Below, piece after piece: positions 1-10,673 of a DNA stretch of 64,000 bases; positions within the stretch are counted from its first letter, which is position 1, and every line of letters begins with the position of its first letter. The stretch is taken from positions 63,931,369 through 63,995,368 of the forward strand of contig OX442314.1 in NCBI GenBank assembly GCA_949358305.1. Reading direction: 5' to 3'. The DNA is from Strigamia acuminata. Lineage: Eukaryota; Arthropoda; Chilopoda; Geophilomorpha; Linotaeniidae. Position numbers and translations under genes: made by a program. The notes under the pieces were generated by a model that was given only the letters and a program-made list of their open reading frames with translations, was not told the origin of the DNA and did no database searches.

Positions 1-2575
1 TGTAAATATTTTCTATTTAGTGAAATGGTATTAGTCTAGCGCTAGTTACTTTAAACATACCGCAATGCTACGCCGTGATAGAACGTACCTTTTCGTTATT
101 GTGTAACGATGTTACTGAATGTTTTCTCAACCAAGACGTTTCACCCAAATAAATTAACTATAGATGCATTCTTATTTTTGCCTCGTATTCACTCTCTGGC
201 GTTCTAGCGCTAGAACTCACTTCAAAAATTCCACGCTATGAATGACTAGTCGCTTGAGTCATGAGACAACGAAGAACACTGCACAATTTGACCGCACAAA
301 CACACATCAACATAAAAATAATGTTTCTTCACATTCAATTTGCTTAATTACAAAGAATCACTCTTGTTGCGTATATAATGTATAAATGGAAGCAAGGAAC
401 GGGTCGGGTGTTGGATGTACAGCACCCGAGTGAAATCGCACCATCAATCCAAGAGTGACAGAGATAAATTACCATAGCGCCGTCCAAACACTGGTTTTGG
501 GAAACAAACAAAAAAAAAGAAGCAACACACCGCAGAAAAAATGACGACGAAACGAGAACATCAGTAATTTGTCTGTCAACATTCAACAATTGCGCATGCG
601 TCAAAAATGAGAAGAATGAAAATAAAGATAAAGATGTTCACCACACACAGGTCTACAGCGCATGAAACGCAGCTTGCTTGAAACAAAAAGGAAAAAACAA
701 AAAATAGAAGAAAGAAGAGGAAACAATATTTTGGTGTAATTACAAACTTGCTTTGCAATTATGAAAACCAGTTGCAATTAAAGAAAGACGTTGCATTCCT
801 ATTCAACTTTATGAAGCAGAAATTTGAGTTTGGTGAAAATTGATAATTGCATTGGAGTTTCGAGCGAGAGAGAGGGAAAGAGAGAGTTTGTTAGATGAGC
901 TAGGAAAGTGGAAAAGGTGAGCCGTGATCAAAGTTCAGCCTGTACAAGTGACAGTCACATTTGGACACGACGACAGAGTTTGGGTTAAAAGGGTTAGAGC
1001 CAGATCTGTCAACAACAGCCATCAAAGAGACCGCAAGTTCAATTCGAGGAAGACCCCAATATTCTTTTATGGCGGGTGCGGTCGTGAAGATGGCGCCAAA
1101 ATTTAGGAAGAAGGGCGTCGAGCCAAGAACAGCTGTCACCTTTACCTTAGTCCAAGATCTGTCATTTAGCTTCATAAAGACTACACTAATGTGCAGTTTA
1201 ATGAGCAGAAAAAATTGAACGCACTCTACAATTGCTTCTAAATATTTGATTAAAAAGTGTTATTATTTTTTTTTTAAAGAAGAAGAAAGACTAAGCATCT
1301 GCTCGCGTCGTTTTGCACATTTCACACTAATGTTCTTCCACTCAGACACACCGCAGAAATTAAATCAAACTGATGTATCCTTTTTTTCACTTTTCCTTTT
1401 TCTTTTTTTTTTAATTTATTTAATTTGATTTTCAAAGTTGAAATGAAAAATGTGTGAAGCTTGTCGAGGGAGTTGTCGCTCGTCATGTCCTGTCACCCCG
1501 AAGCATTGCCCGAATCAGTCTGCGATTATTTCCAAGTTAACGTCACGGCGACCGCTAGGTGATGAGTGGGTGCAACGTAGAAAAATGACAAGATCATTTA
1601 TTACGCTATTACCACACATCGAGCGACTCGCTTAGCGTTCATAACACACATCGTTCATCGTCCCAGACGGCAACGCAAGTCATCGTCATCTACGACTCGG
1701 TCAATTTGCAAAGACAGATTCATGTTTTGCTTTAATTTTCTAAATGAGCAAGGTCGCCTGGCTTTTCTCCGCTCTGCTGCTGTCTCTTCGGCACACATAT
1801 TGCCACTATAATAAACTATGGGTGTGGTTATAATTATTAATTAAGATAAATATTTTTCATTCAATTTCTTCGGCTGCATTTTCATATCGCATTAAAACTT
1901 GTGCGGAAATGAAATATCATGAAAACCATCACTAAATTCGCATCATTTAATTCTTTTCCACATTTCCACTCACACTGAACTCAATTTCCGAACTCAACCT
2001 TTCAGGGTGGATCAGATCAGACAGACTCTTTCCGGCCTCCTATGCATTTCTTCAATTCTTCTAAGAATCTAAATCTAGGTTTAGAAATTAATCAAAATGC
2101 AAAGAAATTGCAAACATGGGTGTCATAAATTTTCTTTCGCGTAGACGAAAAAAAAATTATACCAAAACTGCCGTAATTATCCCGTTGGTTTTATTTTAAG
2201 TTATGATATTTTCCTATTTTTAGATTAAGATTCATACGAACAGTAATCTATTTTTGAATATACACCAGTATATTATTACACAAAAAAGAATCAGTTCGTG
2301 TTATGTTGTTGCAGTATACGCATACAGATAATCTGTATCTGTATCTGTACAGTATCTGGAAAGTTCAAGCACAGCATAAAAAGCTAATATCTGCTACCGG
2401 TAGGGTCATGCCACATCTGTGAGCAATATTCAAGAGCAATAATTATATGTGTAAAAAGCAATTTTTAAAATAACAAAAAAATAACGAAAAATATTACAGT
2501 ACTTAAAACTGTTAAAAGTTTTTCTGTGAGTGGATTGTGCGGACTATTATTACGTATATGTTTTATGCGTATATG
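1..2575. other. AT-rich non-coding stretch
   Basis: I see no convincing gene here. The open frames are short, often lack an ATG and do not resemble known families. Low-complexity T- and A-runs are common, and there is a short TGTATC-type repeat near 2,330-2,350. It is most likely intergenic or intronic. Confidence 0.5.
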
Positions 2576-2583
2576 TTTTAGGC
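2576..2583. repeat. hAT target-site duplication, left copy
   Basis: TTTTAGGC directly precedes the left end of the hAT element. An identical 8-mer follows the right end at 3,901-3,908. An exact 8-bp duplication is the hallmark of hAT integration. Confidence 0.9.
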
Positions 2584-2738
2584 CAGGGGTGTCCAACCCG
2601 CGGTCCAGGATGGCTGTGAATGCGGCACAACACTGCCTAAAAAAAATTTTAGTCTTTACTTTCTTCGGGCAGCAAATAGCATTAAAATTAACAGTATTAG
2701 GCGAGGACTTTTTGCTTATCTGTGGTGGTGTGTATTAA

Positions 2739-3770
2739 GGGACGAGGACCAAAGTGGCAATGGCCAGATTGGCGATTAATGTAAACTGGCAATGAATGGA
2801 AATTGGCGATTGACGATTGACGATTGCGTACGTGGGACGTACGTTATGCGTACAATAAACCCATTCAGTCTGAAATGACGAACAGCGTAATATGAGAAAT
2901 AATTCTGACCACTGACCAAATGCAATTAAAAGGCTTATTCGATAAGTATTGGATGTTGCATTGCAAATGCAACCCAATAATTGTGGATAAATTTTTAAAG
3001 GGCTGGCAGATGGCAGAAATACTCGATCAACACGGTTCAAACATTCGTTTTAATGAACTTGAAACAGATCTCGGAGTCGGACAGGTTTTCGAACATGACT
3101 TTGACACAATTAAAAAGTCTCGTTTTAAAGATCACACCAAATAAATTGGGGAAATTTGTCATATTTCTGCTCAACTGGAAAATGAAGTCGCGCGACCAAC
3201 GAGAAAACAAGAGGAGACACGTTGTAATGGACTTGCTCACCACACGCATTTTGGAGAACCTAACAGACTATTCGCTCCGGCAGCTGTTATCAACTGGAAT
3301 GGTTAATAAATCAGTCATTTTGCACAACGTTTTAAGCAAGCTATTCATGTCTAGGTGGTTGACTATTCTTCCGCGAAAAGTTCAAATTGGGTGTAACACC
3401 AGCACAGTACTAATACATCTGGTCGACGACGAAACACCTACCGACTATATTCCGACAGTTTCAAGCACGGAAAACGTATTTAATTTCAAATCATCTGAGG
3501 ATCATTTGAGGTTTAAAGTCACTAACGACAGGGGCGAGAAGTTCTTAAGTGCGGCGGAAACGACTATGAATTTGGATATTCTTCCGACACACGAAAGTCG
3601 CCAATTTGGGACAACATTTTTTAGCAGTCGCCAATTTGAAAGAATATTGATTCTCAAATTTTTTTTAAAGTAATTACTTTAAAATCGCCAATTTGAAAGC
3701 TCGTCTATGCGGTCCCCACTTAATGGTTTCGACCATCGCCGATTTGACCATCGCCAATTTGGTCCCCACC
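2739..3770. mobile_element. Inverted-repeat element nested in the hAT element
   Basis: The left edge (GACGAGGACCAAAGTGGC) and the reverse complement of the right edge (GGTGGGGACCAAATTGGC) match over about 18 bp. Behind both edges run iterated sub-repeats of the type TTGGCGAT, with further copies near 3,598, 3,629 and 3,686. The termini resemble those of the Gag-bearing element at 61,328-62,692, which suggests one family. I found no clear target duplication. It carries the open frame at 3,053-3,673. Confidence 0.6.
3053..3673 (+). CDS. Unrecognised cargo ORF of an inverted-repeat element
   Basis: A 206-codon frame starting with ATG. I do not recognise a family. Residues from about 10 to 165 look like a globular protein: basic in the first half (KMKSRDQRENKRR), then mixed helix-like segments, with no signal peptide, membrane span or zinc site. 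The last ~35 residues are read from terminal sub-repeats, so the natural C-terminus may be lost. Another frame upstream (2,920-3,144) is also open and overlaps, which would fit an exon junction or an old frameshift. It could be a captured host fragment rather than a transposition gene. Confidence 0.35.
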   Translation: MNLKQISESDRFSNMTLTQLKSLVLKITPNKLGKFVIFLLNWKMKSRDQRENKRRHVVMDLLTTRILENLTDYSLRQLLSTGMVNKSVILHNVLSKLFMSRWLTILPRKVQIGCNTSTVLIHLVDDETPTDYIPTVSSTENVFNFKSSEDHLRFKVTNDRGEKFLSAAETTMNLDILPTHESRQFGTTFFSSRQFERILILKFFLK

Positions 3771-3900
3771 AGAAAATTATGTAGGAACTTTTTTTTTCTG
3801 CTTATCAGGTATTGTTAGCTAACTTTAGAGTCAGTGTGGCCCAAGACAATTCCTCTTCTTCCAATGTGGCCTGGGGAAGCTAGGATGTTGGACACCCCTG

Positions 3901-3908
3901 TTTTAGGC
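3901..3908. repeat. hAT target-site duplication, right copy
   Basis: TTTTAGGC, identical to 2,576-2,583. Confidence 0.9.
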
Positions 3909-6404
3909 AATTACGTGTGCATCCATTCTTTCGAATGGAAACAACATAGCTATTAACCATTATATTGTCTATTGTATCAATCTAGGCAATTTGTTCGTAA
4001 GTAATATAATAACAACAAAATTTGAGAAAAATCTATTACAGTACAGACTACACAATGACCACCCCAGTTCCCTCATTTAAATCGAGCAACGCACTCAGCG
4101 TCTAACTTCTATTCGATTCAAAATGATGTTTCAACTTCGATTAGACTACAACTTGGAATAATACTTAATAATAATAACAGTATTCTCAGGGTTACGGCCG
4201 GTATTCGTGGTGTTAAGCACGAGCTTAACAGTATACCATGAATTGCATCAACTTTCAGACTGTTTAATTTAAAAACCAACACGTTCCTTGACTTAAATCT
4301 CATTCAGGGAAAAAGCATCAATGAAAGAATAAATAAGAAGTTGATTTTCTAGAAGATGCAACAAAGGTCAAAGTTAAATAAACACAAATAGAAACCAATA
4401 TCAAGTGCAAGCAAGGTTCAGGTCATGAAAGGTTTGTTTGTTCCTTTTAGTAAAAAAGTTACAGAAATCTCACAAATCTTTAATGCCTCCAAGGTAATTT
4501 ATCTGCATTCTGTGCAACGTGATATACAGAATATACATAAAATGTTGCAGAGACTTGAAATACGTAAATATATTGTCCTAAAAATTCCTTTTGGCCCATA
4601 CATTTTTTGTGTGAATAAAGCATTTGCACACGCCAAAAAACTGTAGAAAAATAGTGCAATGCTCATTACACAAATATAAATCTTATTGAATGGCTTCAGT
4701 GGCTACCAACTTAATTTGTAATGGATTTTCCATAAGATTTACTATCAACCTCGTTTTCATTAAAAGTTGGCAAATCTCTTGTTAAAACGGGATTAATCTG
4801 ACTTCGAATGAACTCAGCCCCATTAAAGAATTAAAAAACGACTGGTATTCTTAGTTTCAACTGGAGTCGATTTCAACTGTTTATTTTGCGAGAGTAGTTT
4901 GGTTGCTAGGGATTACCCTAGCAACTCTACATTATTGATGGTCAGATGTGATGTTATTGTTTACATGTTTAGACATATAACATCTCTCTCTCTCTCGCTC
5001 TTTTATCAAACGTATTCAATCCATTTTCTCAAAACGTTTCTACAAGAATTCCGTTACCACTGTTCCGGTGTTCCTAACGTGGCACGATATCCAATCTGGT
5101 AAAACGACCACTTTAGTTTATACCATACCATATTCTGAAATGCTTCCTGCTGGCTTAGATTCATGAAAATTAACACCAGTTGTTTTCCTGTTATTAAACC
5201 CTATCGATTAACTTTTGCTCCGTTTCCCATAACCGTAGGTGATGCATTTGAATTTTGAATCCTTAGAGGTAGAATTCCAGTCCAATGTTAGGAGAATACT
5301 ATGGGACAACTTCTCTTGCACCAAGCACTGTAAAAACCAAAGAAAAACTCAGTTGGAGGTGAGTGGCAGATGTTCTTGATGCCGTGGAAAGGGTATTTCA
5401 AATCAGAAAAGGCTGTAAAACAACTAATTCCAAGCCATTCAAGTTGTGACCGTTAGTGCTTAACTCCTACCATCAGCATGGGTCACTGCACAGTGCACAC
5501 CTACACTGACATTAGGATTAGAATCAGACAAATCCAAGGAATTAAAGAAAGTGAGCTTCGTTTGAGTGGGAAATAGACATTTAGGTAAATAGACTGGAAA
5601 TGTTAGAAATTTACAAGAAATTTTGGTTTAGCACGTGCAGAATAATGTTCTCACCTCTCTAAGCTTAAATTCAATGAATTCAGAATAAAAAATAAATTTC
5701 AAAAAGATTTCATCAACAAAAGAAAGTGGTGTTCCTCTGAGAAGACTATTTCTATTTTCTATTTATTCTACACTTGTTTATTTAAATCAGTAGATTTACT
5801 CTATCAAGTTAACTTACATTGCTAGCCATAGTGAAATACACTTTATGAAAATGCCACAAAGAAGTAAGTTTATTATGACACCTGCAAGGTGTATACCCGT
5901 AGACAAAAAAAACTTCCCTGCAGTAGAGCTGTTTTAAGTTTGTCCACAAGGAGGCATAAAGAGCACTGAGATTTAATGGCATCATCATTTGCCTGGTCGA
6001 TCTTTTAATACTGTTGTTAAGGCAAGACAAGAGACAAGGTCAAGATTGATGTCATTGAATCTCAATGGATTTTCATACCACCTGGTAGATAAACTTAAAC
6101 TTCAAACAGTTAAACTGAAGGCAAGTTTTTTTGTCCATGGGTAATATTTATACCTCATGTTCATTACAACTCATTGGTGTAATTTAACCCAAAAAATATG
6201 GACAAACATTTTACACTTAAGTATACGTTTAAAAGTCTTGTATTCGAAAGTGATTTTTTGTTGCGACTGGTAATTGAAGGCAACTTGACATCGAAGGCGA
6301 CTTTAATTCAAACAAATGCAGCATTGAATTAAACTGAATTAAATTAAATTAAATTAAATTAAATTAAACAAAACAAAAACAATACAGTAATTGACTAAGG
6401 CACT
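3909..6404. other. Non-coding stretch with one dispersed repeat
   Basis: No gene can be supported. It contains a short CT microsatellite near 4,984-4,999, the repeat at 4,781-4,968 described separately, and an ATTAA-type microsatellite at about 6,326-6,366. A minus-strand frame at 5,809-6,030 ends in a donor-like GTAAGT but resembles nothing I know. Confidence 0.45.
4781..4968. repeat. Dispersed repeat, copy 1
   Basis: Begins GTTAAAACGGGATTAATCTG and continues through an ACGACTGGTATTCTTAG block and a GTTGCTAGGGATTACCCTAG block. A diverged copy in the same orientation lies at 37,696-37,894. The GCTAGGGAT/ACCCTAGC core is itself a small inverted repeat. The class is unknown; a MITE is the simplest reading. 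Confidence 0.65.
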
Positions 6405-6890
6405 TTGGTCCTTCTTCTAGAGAAGATTCTTGAACTCTCATTGACAATTTCACAATCACCTACTACTTCTTCTTCTTCTTTGTCTTTCTTAGTTGGCTTG
6501 ACTTTCTGCTGGTGCTCCATGGCGACACTGCACCAGATTTGGTCACTAAGGCCGACATTACCGTTCATGTCTTATCTTTACCGTTTGGTTTGTTCAATAT
6601 AAAATGCTTCGAGGGTCCTTCTCTGAAGGATGTAAGGTTCGTTTATGACCATTTTTTGCCTCCTCCCAATCGATTGAATGTCTTCCCTTCCATTCCCTTC
6701 CCTCGTGGTATTGGTATTGGATCTGTTTGTAGATGGCACGGTTGTCATCTTGATTTTGTACGGATATTTGGTACCCAAAAAGCAGTTGTTTCCGAGATGT
6801 CTGGGTTTCTCCAATATAGATTTTCTCATCTCACAGTATTTGCTGAGAATGCTGTAAACCCCAATGCCAGCAGTTCAAAATAGAGTCTGT
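6405..6890 (-). pseudogene. GIY-YIG endonuclease fragment, Penelope-like retroelement remnant
   Basis: Reading the minus strand from about 6,890, one frame gives IYIGET, then HSIDWEEAK. A neighbouring frame continues with PYILQRRTLEAFYIEQT and later MNGNVGL followed by a W. This order (YIGET ... HxIDW...AK ... R.LEA.YI...N) is that of the GIY-YIG domain at the C-terminus of Penelope-like elements, and some other retroelements carry a similar domain. At least one frameshift and in-frame stops break it. No reverse transcriptase is visible next to it, so this is a 3' remnant. Confidence 0.55.
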
Positions 6891-7191
6891 AATTAACAAT
6901 TTATTTTTGTGATACCAATTAATTCGTTGGTACTACTTCATATACGCCATTATGGAATCTAAATCAGAGAATCATATACAATTTGGCATTTTTTGTGTCC
7001 TGATAGATTTGAAACACGCCTTAATCTCAGACTAATTCATCCAACTTCAAACTCTCAAGTAAATCTTTACTTGTGTGTAGGCTCATATGTCACTGCCAAA
7101 ATATCCCAGGCCTTCTTCTAATTTCTTTCTGCACTTACAGAAATTGTAGAAAATTTCTATTCGTATACATAAGCTTATATACTCATATATA

Positions 7192-8090
7192 CAGGGTGAA
7201 CAAAAAGTCTGTATCTTTACTTAATATTTCTGAACGTGCTGACAATTCATCTAATCTAATAATGGCAAAGTACTAAAGTTGGGTGGGGCAATCTTTTGGT
7301 GACTTGAAATTTGACCTTGGGATGTTCCTTCAAGGTCATTTGAAAATTATCTCGGAAACCGTTAGAGATAGACAGAAATTTCCAATTGTAAACTTGTAGA
7401 GCGACATTTATTTAGTCTAAAAATGACTACTCCTCAAATCTTTTGTTCTAAATTTTTTAAGAAAATTGCAATTTTCTAAAGTAGACACAAGTCAAAGGCT
7501 AACATGGCCAAAATGAAAAAGTGCCAAAAACGTGCTAATTAGACGTAAAATGACCCAAAAAATCGATTCCCCTTGTTGGAATTTGCATTTCTGTCACCGT
7601 TGCAGAGATATGGGCAGAAAACTGAATCTTTTTTATGATTTTTTCTTTTCTAAAGTTCAGTTTTCTGCTCATATCTCTGCAACGGTGCCAAATATGCAAA
7701 TTCCAACAAGGGGAATCGATTTTTTAGGTTATTTTACGTCTAATCAGCACGTTTTGGCGCTTTTTCAATTTGGAGAATTTTTTCTTTGACTTATGTCTAC
7801 TTTAGAAAATTGCAATTTTCTTAAAAAATTTTAGGACAAAAGATTTGAGGAGTAGTCATTTTTAGACTAAATAAATGTTCCTCTACAAGTTTACAATTAG
7901 AAATTTCTGTCTATCTCTAACGGTTTCCGAGATAATTTTCAAATGACCTTGAATGAACATCCCAAGGTCAAATTTCGAGTCACCAAAAGATTGCCCCACC
8001 CAACATTAGTACTTTGCCATCATTAGATTAGATGCATTGTCAGCACTTTCAGATATATTAAGTAAAGATACAGACTTTTTGTTCACCCTG
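7192..8090. mobile_element. 899-bp near-perfect palindromic element with TA duplication
   Basis: It starts CAGGGTGAACAAAAAGTC and ends with the reverse complement, flanked by TA on both sides (7,190-7,191 and 8,091-8,092). The two arms of about 445 bp are nearly identical over their whole length and meet near 7,640. This fits a foldback MITE mobilised by a Tc1/mariner transposase. Frames inside are shadows of the palindrome. Confidence 0.85.
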
Positions 8091-8165
8091 TATATTTACC
8101 CTAAACATTCATCTGTTGCTGTTGAAGAGACTTGGTTTACATCTATAATACTCGTACCTTATCTA

Positions 8166-9573
8166 CAGTGACTCAAAAAATTGTTCACATGTTTGTAGTA
8201 GTATCGTTAATTGGCAAAAAAAAGATTTATAATGATTTCTCAGAAAGAAAATATTTAAAATTTTAACACAAATAGCTCATGATCTTTCAGAAAAAGTAAA
8301 TAATTTTTAAAAATTTCAAAAAACAAAAAAGATATGACCGAAAACATCATTCTTTCATGTGAACAATTATTTTGCCATTGAACTTTCATGGATTTTAATG
8401 TTGTGTATGACCTCCTTCTGCATTGAGAACTTCAGAAATATGTTGGGGCATACTGTCAATTAACTTTAGACATGTGCCTTTACTTATTGTGCCCCAAACC
8501 TTTTCAATTCTCTTTTCAATTGTCATGTTAAAACACTACACCTTTCGTTTTAAGCTTGTAGTATTTTAATGTTCCCATCAAATCTTCTTTAAGAATAGTG
8601 CAATACAATTCTGCATTCATTATTCCATCAATACTATCAAGATTTCGTGTTCCATTAGCAGTTATGCATCTCCAAATCATTAAGAAACTACCTCCATGTT
8701 TTACTGTTGGGATCATCTGGTGCAATTGTAGTGCTGATTTTTGTTTTTTCCAGCATCCTTTGTGCCCATCACTTCCTAAACGGTAAATCTTTGTTTTATC
8801 TGAGAAAATAACCCTTCTCCAATCGTATATTGTCTAGTCTTTGTACTTTTGGGCAAATTCCATTCTGAGGCGTTTATGACGAGCTGTTAATAAGGGCTTT
8901 TTAACATTGACTGATGACTTCAATCTATTTCTCTTTAGCACATTTAGTACAGTTTGAGCACTAACAACATTGTTATGATGTTTAGCAAGATCAATTTGCA
9001 CGTCTACAGCTGTATCTAGGCGAACTGATGTAAACTGCCCTAACAATGTTTCGCTCCTGTGTGGCTGTTAGAATTTTTGGGCAACCTAATTTTGGTTTTT
9101 TTGCATCTAAAGCATATGTTTTGTGAATTTTAGACAGACATCCAATGCTAACTCGGACTTCTGCAGCAATTTTTCGAACAGAAATCCCTTTTTCAACTAA
9201 TGCTAAAACATTTTGTCGTTTTTCCAATGAGAGAGGGCACATGATGATTTCTAATGTTTAAAATACAGCTATGATACATAATGTTGCTATATAACCCCAA
9301 TTTCGAATATACTTGCACAATAACAGTGATTCCAACACCAAAAATCATTCACATTGGAGCAGCAAAAAAATTGTTCACATGAAAGAACGATGCTTTTTCG
9401 GTCATATCTTTTTTGTTTTTTGAAATTTTTAAAAATTATTTACTTTTTCTGAAAGATCATGAGCCATTTGTGTTAAAATTTAAAATATTTTCTTTCTGAG
9501 AAATCATTACAAATCTTGTTTTTGCCAATTAACGATACTACTACAAACATGTGAACAATTTTTTGAGTCATTG
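8166..9573 (-). mobile_element. Tc1-like DNA transposon with long inverted repeats
   Basis: Flanked by TA (8,164-8,165 and 9,574-9,575). The ends start CAGTGACTCAAAAAATTGTT on the left and, reverse-complemented, CAATGACTCAAAAAATTGTT on the right. The inverted repeats extend about 205 bp (8,166-8,375 and 9,365-9,573). At about 1.4 kb it has Tc1 size. It encloses one broken minus-strand transposase gene. Confidence 0.9.
8400..9242 (-). pseudogene. Tc1-type transposase, decayed
   Basis: The ATG at 9,242 opens the paired-type helix-turn-helix region (LVEKGISVRKIAAEVRVS). A frameshift near 9,040 moves the reading to the second DNA-binding half (VSAQTVLNVLKRNRLKSS). A TAG follows KYKD at 8,831-8,833, after which the same frame continues with VIFSDKTK and GSDGHKGCW, the region of the first catalytic Asp. 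After KGVVF (stop near 8,528) the segment expected to carry the DNDPKH and SPDLNPIE catalytic motifs is missing, and reading resumes in another frame at IEKRIEKVW. One frameshift, one stop and a deletion of two catalytic residues make it inactive. Confidence 0.85.
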
Positions 9574-9575
9574 TA

Positions 9576-10287
9576 ACTCAGCATTTTCATGTTATGTTAC
9601 TAAAATCGAATCTGTCAACTTTTCAAGAAAAATTACAGCTTATAAAGAGATTGATGCGGCCACCTTCTCCTAATATTTGTCAATTCTCCAATAACAGAAT
9701 GAACTTAATAGACAGTTAGATATAATCCATTATGAAAATTAACAGCCATCGATGCACTCGTGCTACAGTCGTGCTCAAATGCAGTACACGTGATGAGACA
9801 GCTTAAAGTGTAGTACACTGACTTGTGAGACCAGTGATGAAAGTAATTTGTCACCAGCTGCACAAACAATGGTACAGTGTTGTAAAATGACACCTCTTCG
9901 TTTTATTATACAATCGTGCTTTTGTTTACATGTTGTGCGAATTTATAGTGCATGCTTACTCTGACTGAAAGCAGAAGTTGGATCGCAACAACCACACTAT
10001 GCCCTCAGTAAAGCCGCACATTTATCAACATATTTTGCTTGTTGCATCGAACTATCCTTGATTAAAGCACATTATCAAATTTAAATTCGCTTAGAGTAAC
10101 TGTTTTGCATCTTCCTGCTCACAGTCGTAGCACTGTGCATCGTATTATGTCATTCATTGGTCAATTTTTCTAACCTTGGTCAAAAGATCAAGCATGATGG
10201 CTACGTACCTGTTAGAAATGCTCAGTTACGGTGGATTACCCATTTGGCTGTTAAGCACCGTCCATCTTTTTAAAACAACAACATAAA
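9576..10287. other. Non-coding stretch
   Basis: No gene, RNA or repeat that I can support. Confidence 0.4.
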
Positions 10288-10673
10288 TGACTATGCTGAA
10301 GGCGCTGAAGTGATTGTTCTAATAATCACAATCACTGCATTATTGAGGACCCCACTCAGGTCCAACTGATTATTTTTCATGCCTTATGACTTTTACTTAT
10401 ACTTTTTTTTTATTTCATTTTATGTATTTTATTTTCGTTATTTATTTATTTGTTTTTGTTAAATTAGATTGATTATTTATTTTTATTTATTTAATAATTT
10501 GCAACAAACTCTCTTTTTCTAAGTTTAAGCATTCTTCAGCACTAACAACTACTTTTCAGACGATTATACATAAGCGCTGAAGCGATTATTCATGTGATTG
10601 GCCCACACAGGTCACATGATAATTGCTAAAGCAGAATAATCGTCATAATCACTTCAGCGTCTTCAGCGTATCA
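10288..10673. mobile_element. MITE-like inverted-repeat element
   Basis: The left end TGACTATGCTGAAGGCGCTG and the reverse complement of the right end TGATACGCTGAAGACGCTGA match imperfectly over about 37 bp. An internal copy of the GCGCTGAAG.GATTAT motif lies near 10,575, followed like the left end by a CAGGTC block. No coding capacity, and I could not fix a target duplication. Confidence 0.55.

Larger units (their letters stand above)
2584..3900. mobile_element. Non-autonomous hAT element
   Basis: The element starts CAGGGGTGTCCAAC and ends with the exact reverse complement, a 14-bp terminal inverted repeat of the classic hAT type. It is bounded by exact 8-bp duplications (TTTTAGGC). No hAT transposase is visible inside, so it would need a transposase from elsewhere. 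Most of its length is a second inverted-repeat element (about 2,739-3,770), so the hAT part proper is only about 285 bp. Confidence 0.88.

Noticed and set aside
7532-7789. ORF in the centre of the 899-bp palindrome
   Set aside because: The frame runs across the centre of the palindrome and has no start context or family.
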